Part shown: piece by piece, positions 1-6,259 of the stretch
How the letters are laid out: the number at the start of each line of letters is the position of its first letter
Numbering within the stretch: the stretch's first letter is position 1
NCBI GenBank assembly: GCA_945957305.1
Contig: CAMFLN010000204.1
Location: 1 to 6,329 of the forward strand
Source of the DNA: an uncultured Planctomycetaceae bacterium
Lineage (GTDB): Bacteria; Planctomycetota; Planctomycetia; Pirellulales; JACPPG01
Direction: 5' to 3'
Length of the DNA stretch: 6,329 nt
Made by a program: the position numbers and the translations under genes
Notes under the pieces: model-generated
Told to the model about the DNA's origin: nothing
What the model saw: only the letters and a program-made list of their open reading frames with translations
Databases searched by the model: none

Positions 1-209
1 CGCACAACGGCGACCAGGTCATGCGTCTGTTGCGCGAACTGGTGAGTCAGGGGCAGACGATTCTGATGGTCACGCATAACCCGGCGCATGCCGCCATGGC
101 TGATCGCATCGTCATGCTGCGGGACGGCGAAATCGTGCACGATCGGCTGCTGCACGAGGCGGGACGAACAGCGCAGGCGGTCGGTGAAAGCCCGAGCGTG
201 GCGCCATGA
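1..209 (+). CDS. ABC transporter ATP-binding protein, MacB/LolD type (3' end only)
   Basis: This is the C-terminal end of an ABC ATPase that powers the permease encoded next to it. About 68 codons are in the window, in frame from base 3; the Walker A, signature and Walker B motifs lie upstream, outside it. What is visible is the end of the nucleotide-binding domain: helix VMRLLRELVSQGQTI, strand ILMVTHNP with the H-loop (switch) histidine in VTHN, then AAMADRIVMLRDGEIVHD, the usual closing strands of LolD/MacB/YbbA-like ATPases. A variable tail of about 20 residues follows. The stop TGA overlaps the permease start ATG in the sequence ATGA, which implies translational coupling and a shared operon. 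The subfamily is inferred mainly from the FtsX-type partner. A periplasmic adaptor gene often lies upstream in such operons, but that cannot be checked here. Confidence 0.93.
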   Translation, partial: HNGDQVMRLLRELVSQGQTILMVTHNPAHAAMADRIVMLRDGEIVHDRLLHEAGRTAQAVGESPSVAP

Positions 210-2725
210 TGCTGCGCAGTTATACGTATCGCGAAGTGGTTCGCCGGCCGGGACGCACGCTGTTGACGTTGATCGGGATCGTCATCGGAGTGGCCGGGGT
301 GTTCGCCATCGCGCTCGTGATCAATACGACGAGGCACGCCTATCAGCAGATGTTCGCGGATCTCACGGGACACGCCGCACTCGAAGTCGTCGCCGAAGGG
401 GGCGGTGGGTTCGATCCAGCAAGCGTCGGAAGTCTGGCCACTGTGCCCGGGGTGCGCTCGGCCGAGCCGGTTGTGCAGATGGTGGCCGGCCTGGTCAACG
501 GCGAGAACCCCTTGGGCGTGATGGTGATCGGGACAAATCCTGCGGCGGATGAGGAGTCCGCGAGGCATTTGGTATCGGGACGTCTACTTGAGTCCGATAA
601 CGACGCCCTGTTGGTCGACAATTTTGCCCGCAGCCTGAAGCTGAACGTCGGTGACAAGATCCGCCTGCTTTCGAGAGCCGGCATCAGCGAATTGCAGGTG
701 GCCGGCCTTGTCGAGCCGAGCGGCGTGGCGGGCTTCAACGGCGGGGCGGTCGTGTTCGTGCCGCTACGATCCGCGAGACGCTTATTTAAGCTTGATCATC
801 AGGTCACAGCCATTCCCATTGAACTCGATGAGGGGGCTGACGAGGGCGAGGTGCGCGAGGCGATTGCGGCGCGGCTACCTGCCGGGCTCAGCGTGCGATC
901 TCCGGCGACACGCGGCGACCTGGCCCAACACAGCCTCTTTGGCGCCGAGCAGGGGCTCGAGGCGCTGAGCGTGGTTTCGATTGTCGCCGGCGCGTTCGTC
1001 ATTCTGAATTCTTTCCTCATGAGCCTGGGAGAACGACGGCGCCAATTGGCGATCTTGCGCGCAATTGGGGTTACTAGAAGTCAGGTCACCACGCTGTTGT
1101 TGCGCGAGGCGTTGATTCTGGGATTGGTGGGCATGATGCTGGGCATCATCCTCGGGCTGGCGGTCTCGGTCGCGCTGGTTGCTGGCATGGAGCAATTGCT
1201 CGGCGTGACGCTGCGTCGGCTGGAATTGGCGCCCCAGCCATTTCTCCTGGCGGCGCTCTTTGGGCCGGGAATGTCGGTGCTGGCGACCTTGGCCCCCGCA
1301 CGACGCGCCGCACAGCGGCCACCGCTGCCTGACTTGTTGGGATTAAAGCAGATCGGTAGCGAGGGCTGGGGCTCGCGCATGTCGGCGATTGGGTTGGCGC
1401 TGGGCCTTTGTGCCGTGATCGGAGTGACCGCCTTCATCAATAGCTGGTGGCCCGCCGCGATTCAGCGCCGCATACCGGCGCTGCTGCTGGGTTTGATCCT
1501 GGTCAGTGGCGTGTTGCTTACGCCAGCTTTCTATCCCTACATCGCGCGAGCCATCGCGTTGCTGCTACGCCCACTCTGGGGCATCGAGGGACGTCTGGCT
1601 GTGCGCCAGCTCGAACGCAACGTGTTGCGCAGCGGCCTGACCGCCGCGGTGCTGTGCGTAGCGCTGGTGATTTCGATCGCCATGGGGCAGTCGATCCGCA
1701 ACAACATCCACGATATCGAGCAATGGTCGGTCCGCACGTTCCGGGCTGATTACCTGCTGCGCAGCACATTGCCCGAGTTGAGCTACGCGGTGGCGGCGCA
1801 GCTTCCCGAGGAATTGCGTGGGGAACTGGCCAGCTTGCCGGACGTGGTCACGGTCCACGAATTGAACCTCGTGCAGGTGCAAGTCAGCGGCGAAGCGGTC
1901 GTCGTCGTGGCTCGCAGCTTCGACGCGGCAGCCACCGAGGCCCTGGACTTGGCCGAGGGAACGCAGGCCGAGATTACTCGCGGGTTGCTGTCGGGCGAGG
2001 CCGTTATCGGCACGGCTCTGGCCCGGCGCCTCAACTTGCGCCCCGGAGATTCGATTTCTCTGCATACACGCCGCGGTGATCGAACCGTGCGCGTGGCAGG
2101 CACTGTCACGGAATACATTGCCGGCGGAATGGCGGTCTACCTTGAACGGGGGGCGGCGAAGGAGCTTTTTCAGCTCGACGGCGTCGATGTCTACATGGTA
2201 ACGGCCGCCAACGGAAAAATTGCTGCGCTCGGGAAAACCATGGAAAAGTTCGCCGAGGAACGGGGCTACATGTTGCAATCGAACGCCGAATTCCGCGAGC
2301 GAATTCATCAAATGATGGCCGGGGTGATCGGCTTTCTGTGGCTGCTGCTAGCGTTGGTTTTTCTCGTGGCTTCGCTGGGGATTGTTAACACCCTAACCAT
2401 GAACGTCATGGAGCAGACGCGCGAAATCGCGGTGCTACGCAGTGTCGCCTTGCGGCGCTGGCAGGTGCGGCGCATGGTGCTCTACCAGGCGCTGTGTCTG
2501 GGGCTGGCCAGCCTGGTCCCGGGAATCGGAATCGGCTTGATTCTCGCGTATTTGATGAATCTTTCGACGCACGTCTTGTTGGGGCAGCCGGTCGAATTCG
2601 ACGCCGAGACGTGGTTCGTCGTGGCTTGCGGAGTTGCCTGCTTGTTGATTGCCATCACGGCGGCATGGCTCCCGGCGCGGCGTGCCTCGCGACTGGAAAT
2701 CGTCCGGGCGCTACAATACGAATAG
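206..2725 (+). CDS. ABC transporter permease with two FtsX/MacB units
   Basis: This 839-residue inner-membrane permease works with the upstream ATPase. The family transmits ATP-driven movement to the periplasm (lipoprotein release, export or envelope remodelling); the substrate cannot be read from the sequence. About ten membrane helices are predicted by eye, near residues 19-40, 252-272, 303-328, 346-364, 393-411, 424-446, 477-496, 706-730, 758-785 and 802-822. The layout is helix 1, a periplasmic MacB_PCD-like domain (about 41-250), a first FtsX three-helix core, two linker helices, helix 7, a second periplasmic domain (about 500-705), then a second FtsX core. Both cores carry the cytoplasmic coupling motif: GERRRQLAILRAIGVTRSQV at 275-294 and EQTREIAVLRSVALRRWQV at 736-754. 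Each ends in an arginine-rich segment (LAPARRAA 362-369; LPARRASRLEIVRALQYE 822-839). Length and duplicated plan fit the YbbP/LolC-like large permeases rather than four-helix MacB. The start ATG overlaps the preceding stop by 4 bases. It appears complete. Confidence 0.95.
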   Translation: MMLRSYTYREVVRRPGRTLLTLIGIVIGVAGVFAIALVINTTRHAYQQMFADLTGHAALEVVAEGGGGFDPASVGSLATVPGVRSAEPVVQMVAGLVNGENPLGVMVIGTNPAADEESARHLVSGRLLESDNDALLVDNFARSLKLNVGDKIRLLSRAGISELQVAGLVEPSGVAGFNGGAVVFVPLRSARRLFKLDHQVTAIPIELDEGADEGEVREAIAARLPAGLSVRSPATRGDLAQHSLFGAEQGLEALSVVSIVAGAFVILNSFLMSLGERRRQLAILRAIGVTRSQVTTLLLREALILGLVGMMLGIILGLAVSVALVAGMEQLLGVTLRRLELAPQPFLLAALFGPGMSVLATLAPARRAAQRPPLPDLLGLKQIGSEGWGSRMSAIGLALGLCAVIGVTAFINSWWPAAIQRRIPALLLGLILVSGVLLTPAFYPYIARAIALLLRPLWGIEGRLAVRQLERNVLRSGLTAAVLCVALVISIAMGQSIRNNIHDIEQWSVRTFRADYLLRSTLPELSYAVAAQLPEELRGELASLPDVVTVHELNLVQVQVSGEAVVVVARSFDAAATEALDLAEGTQAEITRGLLSGEAVIGTALARRLNLRPGDSISLHTRRGDRTVRVAGTVTEYIAGGMAVYLERGAAKELFQLDGVDVYMVTAANGKIAALGKTMEKFAEERGYMLQSNAEFRERIHQMMAGVIGFLWLLLALVFLVASLGIVNTLTMNVMEQTREIAVLRSVALRRWQVRRMVLYQALCLGLASLVPGIGIGLILAYLMNLSTHVLLGQPVEFDAETWFVVACGVACLLIAITAAWLPARRASRLEIVRALQYE

Positions 2726-2735
2726 CAGGTCCCTG

Positions 2736-2792
2736 GTGATCGATATCACGGCAGCACTTCCGGTGATCAGCCGGCAATTCCCGGTGCTGCCG
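2736..2792. other. Stem-loops just downstream of the permease gene
   Basis: Two inverted repeats begin 11 bases after the permease stop. The first is GTGAT-CGAT-ATCAC (2736-2749). The second is a 9-bp perfect pair, CGGCAGCAC (2749-2757) with GTGCTGCCG (2784-2792), whose loop can itself form a CCGG/CCGG mini-stem (2760-2763 with 2771-2774). The two compete for base 2749. No T-run follows, so this is not a classical intrinsic terminator. It may protect the 3' end of the transporter mRNA, help Rho-dependent ending, or mean nothing. Confidence 0.35.
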
Positions 2793-2823
2793 CGCCCGCG
2801 TTGGACATGTCAGCGCGATGAAG

Positions 2824-2852
2824 AAAAAAGTTTTGCGTTCTGAAGCTTTTTT
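2824..2852. terminator. A-tract/U-tract hairpin, possible weak bidirectional terminator
   Basis: Bases 2824-2835 (six A, then GTTTTG) can pair without a break with 2841-2852 (TGAAGC, then six T). This makes 12 pairs, three of them G-U, around the loop CGTTC. The order A-tract, stem, U-tract is that of an intrinsic terminator and reads similarly on both strands. The core stem has only one G-C pair, so it would be weak. It lies about 100 bases past the permease stop and upstream of the candidate promoter for the next gene, a sensible place to end transporter transcripts. Confidence 0.35.
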
Positions 2853-2907
2853 GATCCGAGGTGCTCGCGGGCCTTACCTGCTGGGCGCGTCCCCTTTTCC
2901 GCCTGTA

Positions 2908-2913
2908 TATAAT
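2908..2913 (+). promoter_or_regulatory. Candidate -10 box for the S51 peptidase gene
   Basis: A perfect TATAAT hexamer stands in otherwise GC-rich non-coding sequence, 162 bases before the peptidase start codon. No TTGACA-like -35 element is seen at 16-18 bases upstream (the stretch there is GC-rich). A TG lies two bases before the hexamer, one base off an extended -10. If used, transcription would start near 2920 and leave a leader of about 155 bases. An AT-rich hexamer can arise by chance, so this is tentative. Confidence 0.35.
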
Positions 2914-2925
2914 GGCGACGTCCAG

Positions 2926-2988
2926 GCACCGGGGCCCGGATTTGGTATTGCCTTGGAACCGGCAATGCCGTTACGTTTCTGCCGGTGC
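2926..2988 (+). other. Foldable leader region upstream of the S51 peptidase gene
   Basis: An inner hairpin pairs GGTATTGCC (2944-2952) with GGCAATGCC (2961-2969): nine pairs with one G-U, loop TTGGAACC. A second helix, GCACCGG (2926-2932) with CCGGTGC (2982-2988), encloses it with seven perfect pairs. Both lie after the candidate -10 box and before the ribosome binding site. I do not recognise a known riboswitch class. It could be a regulatory leader or simply stable GC-rich sequence. Confidence 0.3.
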
Positions 2989-3062
2989 AAGGACGACGCC
3001 CGCCCAAATCGCACGCCGACGATTCGGGGCAGCAGCATGTCGCCACTCGATATGATGCTTAC

Positions 3063-3068
3063 AGGGAG
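3063..3068 (+). promoter_or_regulatory. Ribosome binding site that sets the peptidase start
   Basis: AGGGAG lies 7 bases before the ATG at 3076. It is the only good Shine-Dalgarno match near any in-frame start of this frame. It favours 3076 over the in-frame ATGs upstream at 2818 and 3037, and it places a signal peptide exactly at the N-terminus. Confidence 0.7.
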
Positions 3069-3075
3069 CAAATTG

Positions 3076-4317
3076 ATGGTGAGGAGATCGATTGTGGCCA
3101 TCCTCGGCATGTGCCTGGTTTGCCTTTCAGGCACCACGCGTGGCGAGGAGCGGAAGGGGTCCCTGGTAATTATTGGCGGCGCTTTGCGTCCGACCGACAG
3201 CCAGGTGTGGGAACGCGAGATCTGGGAACGGATCGTGGAACTCGCCGGAGGCGAGGGAGCGAAGATTGCCGTTTTCCCGACTGCCAGCGGTACTCCCATT
3301 GATAGCGGAGAAAACGCGGTCGTCGCTCTGCGAAAAGCAGGCGCCGATCCGTTCATCGTTCCGCTGGGCTTGATGAATGTCGACGTCGACTTTCGCAAGC
3401 TGGTCGTCGACCAGGACATGGTCGATAAGGTGCGCGGAGCCACCGGTATCTTCTTCACCGGCGGCGATCAAAAGCGCATCACCAAGGCCCTGCGCACTGA
3501 TGAAGGCAAGAATACGCCGCTGCTCGATGCAGTTTGGAGCGTGTACGACAATGGCGGCGTGGTCGCTGGTACCAGCGCCGGAGCGGCGGTTCTCAGCCGT
3601 GTGATGTTCAGCGATCCCGACACCGTACTGACAACCCTGAAGCAAGGTGTCAAGTTCGGCAAGGAGATCGACGAAGGGCTCGGCTTCCTCGATCACGGCT
3701 GGTTCATCGAACAGCATTGCCTGACGCGCGGACGGTTCGCCCGGGCGCTCGTCGCCATGCACTCACAAGGCCTGAAGTTCGGGATCGGTGTCGACGAAAA
3801 CACCGCCTGTGTCGTCCGCAATGGGACCGAAGTGGAGGTCGTCGGGTTTCGCGGCGCCGTGGTGTTGGATCTTTCCAACGCCAGCCACGACCCAGACGTG
3901 ACGGGCTTTAACCTCAAAAACGTGCGCCTGACGTATCTCGATCATGGTGACACGTTCGACTTGACTACCTTGGCCGTAACGCCGGCGAAAGAGAAGGTCG
4001 CCGGATCGATGCCGCGTGGCAGCGAGCTGGAGTCTGAACCGGCGCGCATGTTCATGGTCAACGATATTCTGGCCAACACGACCGTCGTGGACGTGCTTGT
4101 GCGATTGATGCAGGGACGCAAAGTCGAGGCGATCGGCTTGGCCTTCGACGGCCTGGCTGCGCGACAGGAGCCCACTCAGGGCTTCGAGTTCCGCTTTTAC
4201 CCCGGCGAGGATAGTGCCGGCTGGTACGGCGACGTTCCGGCGGGAACCGGCTTCACCGTCAGCAATATCCACTTGGATGTGCGGCCGATCGAAGTGTCGG
4301 GTCCACTCTATAAGTAA
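3076..4317 (+). CDS. Secreted cyanophycinase-like peptidase (family S51)
   Basis: This is a 413-residue exported serine peptidase of family S51. Cyanophycinases cut the storage polymer cyanophycin (multi-L-arginyl-poly-aspartate) into beta-Asp-Arg dipeptides; other S51 members act on short Asp- or isoAsp-peptides, so the substrate is inferred. A signal peptide is clear: MVRR, hydrophobic IVAILGMCLVCLSG, likely cleavage before residue 24. There is no proper lipobox. The S51 core spans about residues 28-255: FFTGGDQKRI (126-135, conserved Gln132), nucleophile Ser167 in GTSAGAA, EQH at 212-214 with Arg218, Arg220 and Arg223, and Glu241 in GIGVDENTA. Spacing of Ser167, His214 and Glu241 agrees with the Ser-His-Glu triad of the cyanobacterial enzyme as I recall it. 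Glu212 replaces the usual Asp of DQH. A C-terminal part of about 150 residues follows, giving a length like the extracellular CphE-type enzymes. No cyanophycin synthetase is nearby. The start at 3076 is chosen over 2818 for its ribosome binding site and signal peptide. Confidence 0.9.
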   Translation: MVRRSIVAILGMCLVCLSGTTRGEERKGSLVIIGGALRPTDSQVWEREIWERIVELAGGEGAKIAVFPTASGTPIDSGENAVVALRKAGADPFIVPLGLMNVDVDFRKLVVDQDMVDKVRGATGIFFTGGDQKRITKALRTDEGKNTPLLDAVWSVYDNGGVVAGTSAGAAVLSRVMFSDPDTVLTTLKQGVKFGKEIDEGLGFLDHGWFIEQHCLTRGRFARALVAMHSQGLKFGIGVDENTACVVRNGTEVEVVGFRGAVVLDLSNASHDPDVTGFNLKNVRLTYLDHGDTFDLTTLAVTPAKEKVAGSMPRGSELESEPARMFMVNDILANTTVVDVLVRLMQGRKVEAIGLAFDGLAARQEPTQGFEFRFYPGEDSAGWYGDVPAGTGFTVSNIHLDVRPIEVSGPLYK

Positions 4318-4344
4318 GTTGGCCCTGTTTCTCAGCTGCATTAG

Positions 4345-4476
4345 CTCGCGAGCAGGACCCTCAAGGGCACCCAGGCTTGGATCGCCACGGTGCCGGCACC
4401 GTCGGCGCTGGTTCTACTCGTGCTGGGTGGGTCGCTGGCTTTCATGGCGACACGTCGCGCGACAAACGTGAAGTAG
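4345..4476 (+). pseudogene. Orphan PEP-CTERM sorting signal (3' remnant)
   Basis: An open stretch of 43 codons ends in TAG and reads as the tail of a PEP-CTERM protein. It has a short linker, VPAPS at residues 16-20, a hydrophobic helix (ALVLLVLGGSLAFMA, about 21-35) and a basic end ATRRATNVK. In the family this tripartite tail sends exported proteins to exosortase, which cuts near the VPEP motif. There is no credible start: an in-frame TAG lies directly upstream (4342-4344), and the only in-frame starts, GTG at 4390 and ATG at 4444, fall inside the signal. The body of the gene is absent. The frame equals that of the preceding peptidase, separated by TAA at 4315 and TAG at 4342, so this is either the 3' scar of a deleted gene or a tail lost from the peptidase. 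The motif is seen directly; the remnant status is inferred. Confidence 0.65.
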
Positions 4477-4733
4477 GGGGCGGCTGAGTTCCCCGACGCT
4501 GCGGCTTCATTGCGATCGTGTGGAACGCTCTTTGTCGTCCACTGCGCAGCGTCCCCGAATTGCCAGGCACTGGCTATGCCATTCGGCAGTGATGGGCCTT
4601 TTCGCGAAACTTCGCTCGTACCTCGCGTGTTGATTCCCCTCAGCAGGGCGCCGTCGGGTCAACGTCGCCACTGCAGGGCAGTGCGCTGGCACTCCAGCTG
4701 AGTTCGTCGAGGGAACAACGGACAAGTCTTCCA
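4477..4733. other. Intergenic region without a convincing gene
   Basis: These 257 bases separate the PEP-CTERM remnant from the sulfotransferase gene. Short open frames occur on both strands, but their products (rich in Arg, Ser and Cys) look like chance translations. Two small structures are visible: a 10-bp palindrome TTTCGCGAAA at 4600-4609, which could be an operator, and a hairpin CACTGC-AGG-GCAGTG at 4669-4683. No convincing -35/-10 pair was found, so the promoter of the sulfotransferase is not identified. A GAGGGA at 4709-4714 lies 19 bases before its ATG, too far for a normal ribosome binding site. The stretch may include decayed sequence from the gene that left the PEP-CTERM tail. 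Confidence 0.5.
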
Positions 4734-5756
4734 ATGTTACGCACAGAAGCTCACCAGCCCGTGAGCCAGCAGCCGACGGCGTCGCCCGCGCCGACATGGC
4801 CCGATACGCAAAACGCTACGCACAATCTTTCAGCGACGATTCAAGAATCTGTCGCGCTGCACACGCCTAAGAAGCCGAACCTCTTCGTGCTGGGGGCTGG
4901 CAAGTCGGGCACCACGTCGCTGTATATGTACCTGGCGGCACACCCGGAGATCTTCATGTCGCCGGTCAAGGAGCCAACATTCTTTAGTGATTGCTTTCAG
5001 GTCGTCGCTGATCCGATCACCTATTTACAACTATTTCAAAAAGCGACGCACCAGCGCTGGATCGGCGAGGCGTCGCATGCCTACTTGTCGCATCCCGGCG
5101 CCGCGGATTGTTTAAAGGCCTGCTTTCCCGAGTCGCGGTTCATTGTCATTTTGCGCAATCCAGCGGACCGCGCCTTATCGTTGTACCGGCACATGGCGCT
5201 GCATGGAGATGAGTGTTCGCCGACGTTCGAGGCAGCACTCGCGGCTGAAGAGTGCCGCGTGGCCGATCCGGCGTTCTATCGGGGCAATCCGCAATACTAT
5301 TACAACTTTCTCTACGTTCGATCAGGCCTGTATTGCGAGCAGATCGAACGTTACTTCGCCCGCTTTACGCGCGAGCGATTTCTCTTCTTAACTTTTGACG
5401 AATTGAGTTTGGATCCGCGAGGAACTGTGCGGCGGATGTACGAGTTTTTGGATGTGGATGCTGCGTTCGTGCCCCCACTCGAAGTGCACAATGCCAGCAG
5501 GTTCGTCGATTCGGCTCGGCGGCAGTATTGGCTGAAGCATCGCATCAAGCCGTGGCTTGTGCGCCTCGCAGGGAGGCGCGGCGCGACGCTGGCGGATCGG
5601 TTAATGGACCGCAATCGTGCCCCGGCAAGACCAGCGCCGATGCACCCTGTAACGCGGCAAAGGCTCGCCAGGCAGTTCAGTGCGGAAGTCGCCAACCTCG
5701 AAACATTGATCCACCGCGATCTGTCCGCCTGGAAGGCGGCGGAAGTCGCGGAGTAA
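4734..5756 (+). CDS. PAPS-dependent sulfotransferase
   Basis: This is a 340-residue sulfotransferase of the Sulfotransfer_1/3 type. It moves a sulfuryl group from PAPS to an acceptor hydroxyl or amine, probably a glycan or small molecule; the acceptor cannot be told. The 5'-phosphosulfate loop is GAGKSGTTSLY at 54-64 with Lys57. The 3'-phosphate site is FIVILRNPADRALSLYRHM at 136-154 with Arg141 and Ser149. Family features further on include SPVKEPTFFSD (76-86), YVRSGLYCEQIERYF (194-208), a FLTFDEL strand-turn (218-224) and the terminal RDLSAW (328-333). The catalytic core starts near residue 47. The first 46 residues are rich in Thr, Pro, Gln and Ala and look disordered. No membrane helix or signal peptide is seen, so it is likely cytoplasmic. 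The ATG at 4734 has no good ribosome binding site. GTG at 4761 is the only plausible later start, because the next Met (65) is past the PAPS loop. It converges with the downstream gene, 26 bases apart. Confidence 0.92.
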   Translation: MLRTEAHQPVSQQPTASPAPTWPDTQNATHNLSATIQESVALHTPKKPNLFVLGAGKSGTTSLYMYLAAHPEIFMSPVKEPTFFSDCFQVVADPITYLQLFQKATHQRWIGEASHAYLSHPGAADCLKACFPESRFIVILRNPADRALSLYRHMALHGDECSPTFEAALAAEECRVADPAFYRGNPQYYYNFLYVRSGLYCEQIERYFARFTRERFLFLTFDELSLDPRGTVRRMYEFLDVDAAFVPPLEVHNASRFVDSARRQYWLKHRIKPWLVRLAGRRGATLADRLMDRNRAPARPAPMHPVTRQRLARQFSAEVANLETLIHRDLSAWKAAEVAE

Positions 5757-5782
5757 ATGTGCCAGACGCCGCTCAGAAGCAA

Positions 5783-6259
5783 TCAGCGCGGGGTCCGCAC
5801 GGCCGGCTTGGTGGCAGTTCCGAACTTTTGCAGCGTTAGTAGCTGTTCGGCGGTGAGTTGAGCCAGCACTTGCTGGCCAGCGGTTTGCCGGATCAAGGCG
5901 ATCTGCTGCATCACTTCCTGGGTGCCGAGTTCCGCTCGACGAGATTGAACTTCGCCCATGGCGGCGCGCGATTGGGCGAGAATTTCTTCGACGCGCTGTT
6001 GTTGCACCGTAGAAAGCTTCAGTAAGCCGCGATACTGCGGCAGGTCGAGCAAGAGCGTCTCCAGAGCACGCGTCGCCTTTCCCGCCAACGACTGCGCGGC
6101 CTGCGTCGCAGTGTGGGGCATTTGTCGCGAATCGGCAAATAGCTCGGGCAGGACCGCCGCAACTTGCTGCGAGGCGCGGTTGAGCACCGAGGCACGCTGC
6201 GAGTTATTCTTGCGGTTAACAGGAGTAAGGCCGTTGTCCGTCAGATTTGCTTTCGTCAC
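5783..6259 (-). CDS. Hypothetical helical protein with LTxxQ-like motifs; 5' end uncertain
   Basis: The predicted product has 158 residues from a GTG start and is rich in Ala, Gln and Leu. I do not recognise the family with certainty. Most of it (about 25-145) looks like amphipathic helices. Two motifs stand out, LSTVQQQRVEEIL (82-94) and LTAEQLLTLQKF (135-146), separated by a helical hairpin-like stretch. This pattern recalls periplasmic Spy/CpxP-type LTxxQ proteins, which act as chaperones or metal and stress sensors, but the match is weak and by eye. No signal peptide follows the chosen start and no clear Shine-Dalgarno precedes it. The frame stays open upstream to the window edge (to base 6328) with no ATG, so the true start, perhaps with an export signal, may lie outside. 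The 3' end faces the sulfotransferase gene with no obvious shared terminator. Confidence 0.6.
   Translation of the reverse strand: MTKANLTDNGLTPVNRKNNSQRASVLNRASQQVAAVLPELFADSRQMPHTATQAAQSLAGKATRALETLLLDLPQYRGLLKLSTVQQQRVEEILAQSRAAMGEVQSRRAELGTQEVMQQIALIRQTAGQQVLAQLTAEQLLTLQKFGTATKPAVRTPR

Noticed and set aside
1565..2311. A long 248-codon minus-strand frame inside the permease gene
   Set aside because: The permease frame has clear helices and FtsX motifs over the same bases; the opposite frame is a GC-rich shadow with His/Arg/Gln-heavy composition.
2818..3075. An 86-codon N-terminal extension of the S51 peptidase from the ATG at 2818
   Set aside because: It would bury the signal peptide, it crosses the hairpin and the -10-like box, its composition (Pro/Gly/Arg, Cys) is unlike a protein domain, and the good ribosome binding site serves 3076.
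4214..4471. An 85-codon frame covering the end of the peptidase and the PEP-CTERM stretch
   Set aside because: It overlaps the peptidase 3' end out of frame; the sorting signal is read in the other frame, so this one is a shadow.
4510..4701. A 63-codon plus-strand frame in the spacer before the sulfotransferase
   Set aside because: No ribosome binding site, an Arg/Ser/Cys-rich product with no recognisable pattern, and an overlapping open frame on the other strand of equal merit.
5725..5739. Hairpin CCGCCT-GGA-AGGCGG near the sulfotransferase 3' end as a terminator
   Set aside because: It lies inside the coding sequence and no T-run follows; a chance product of GC-rich codons is more likely.
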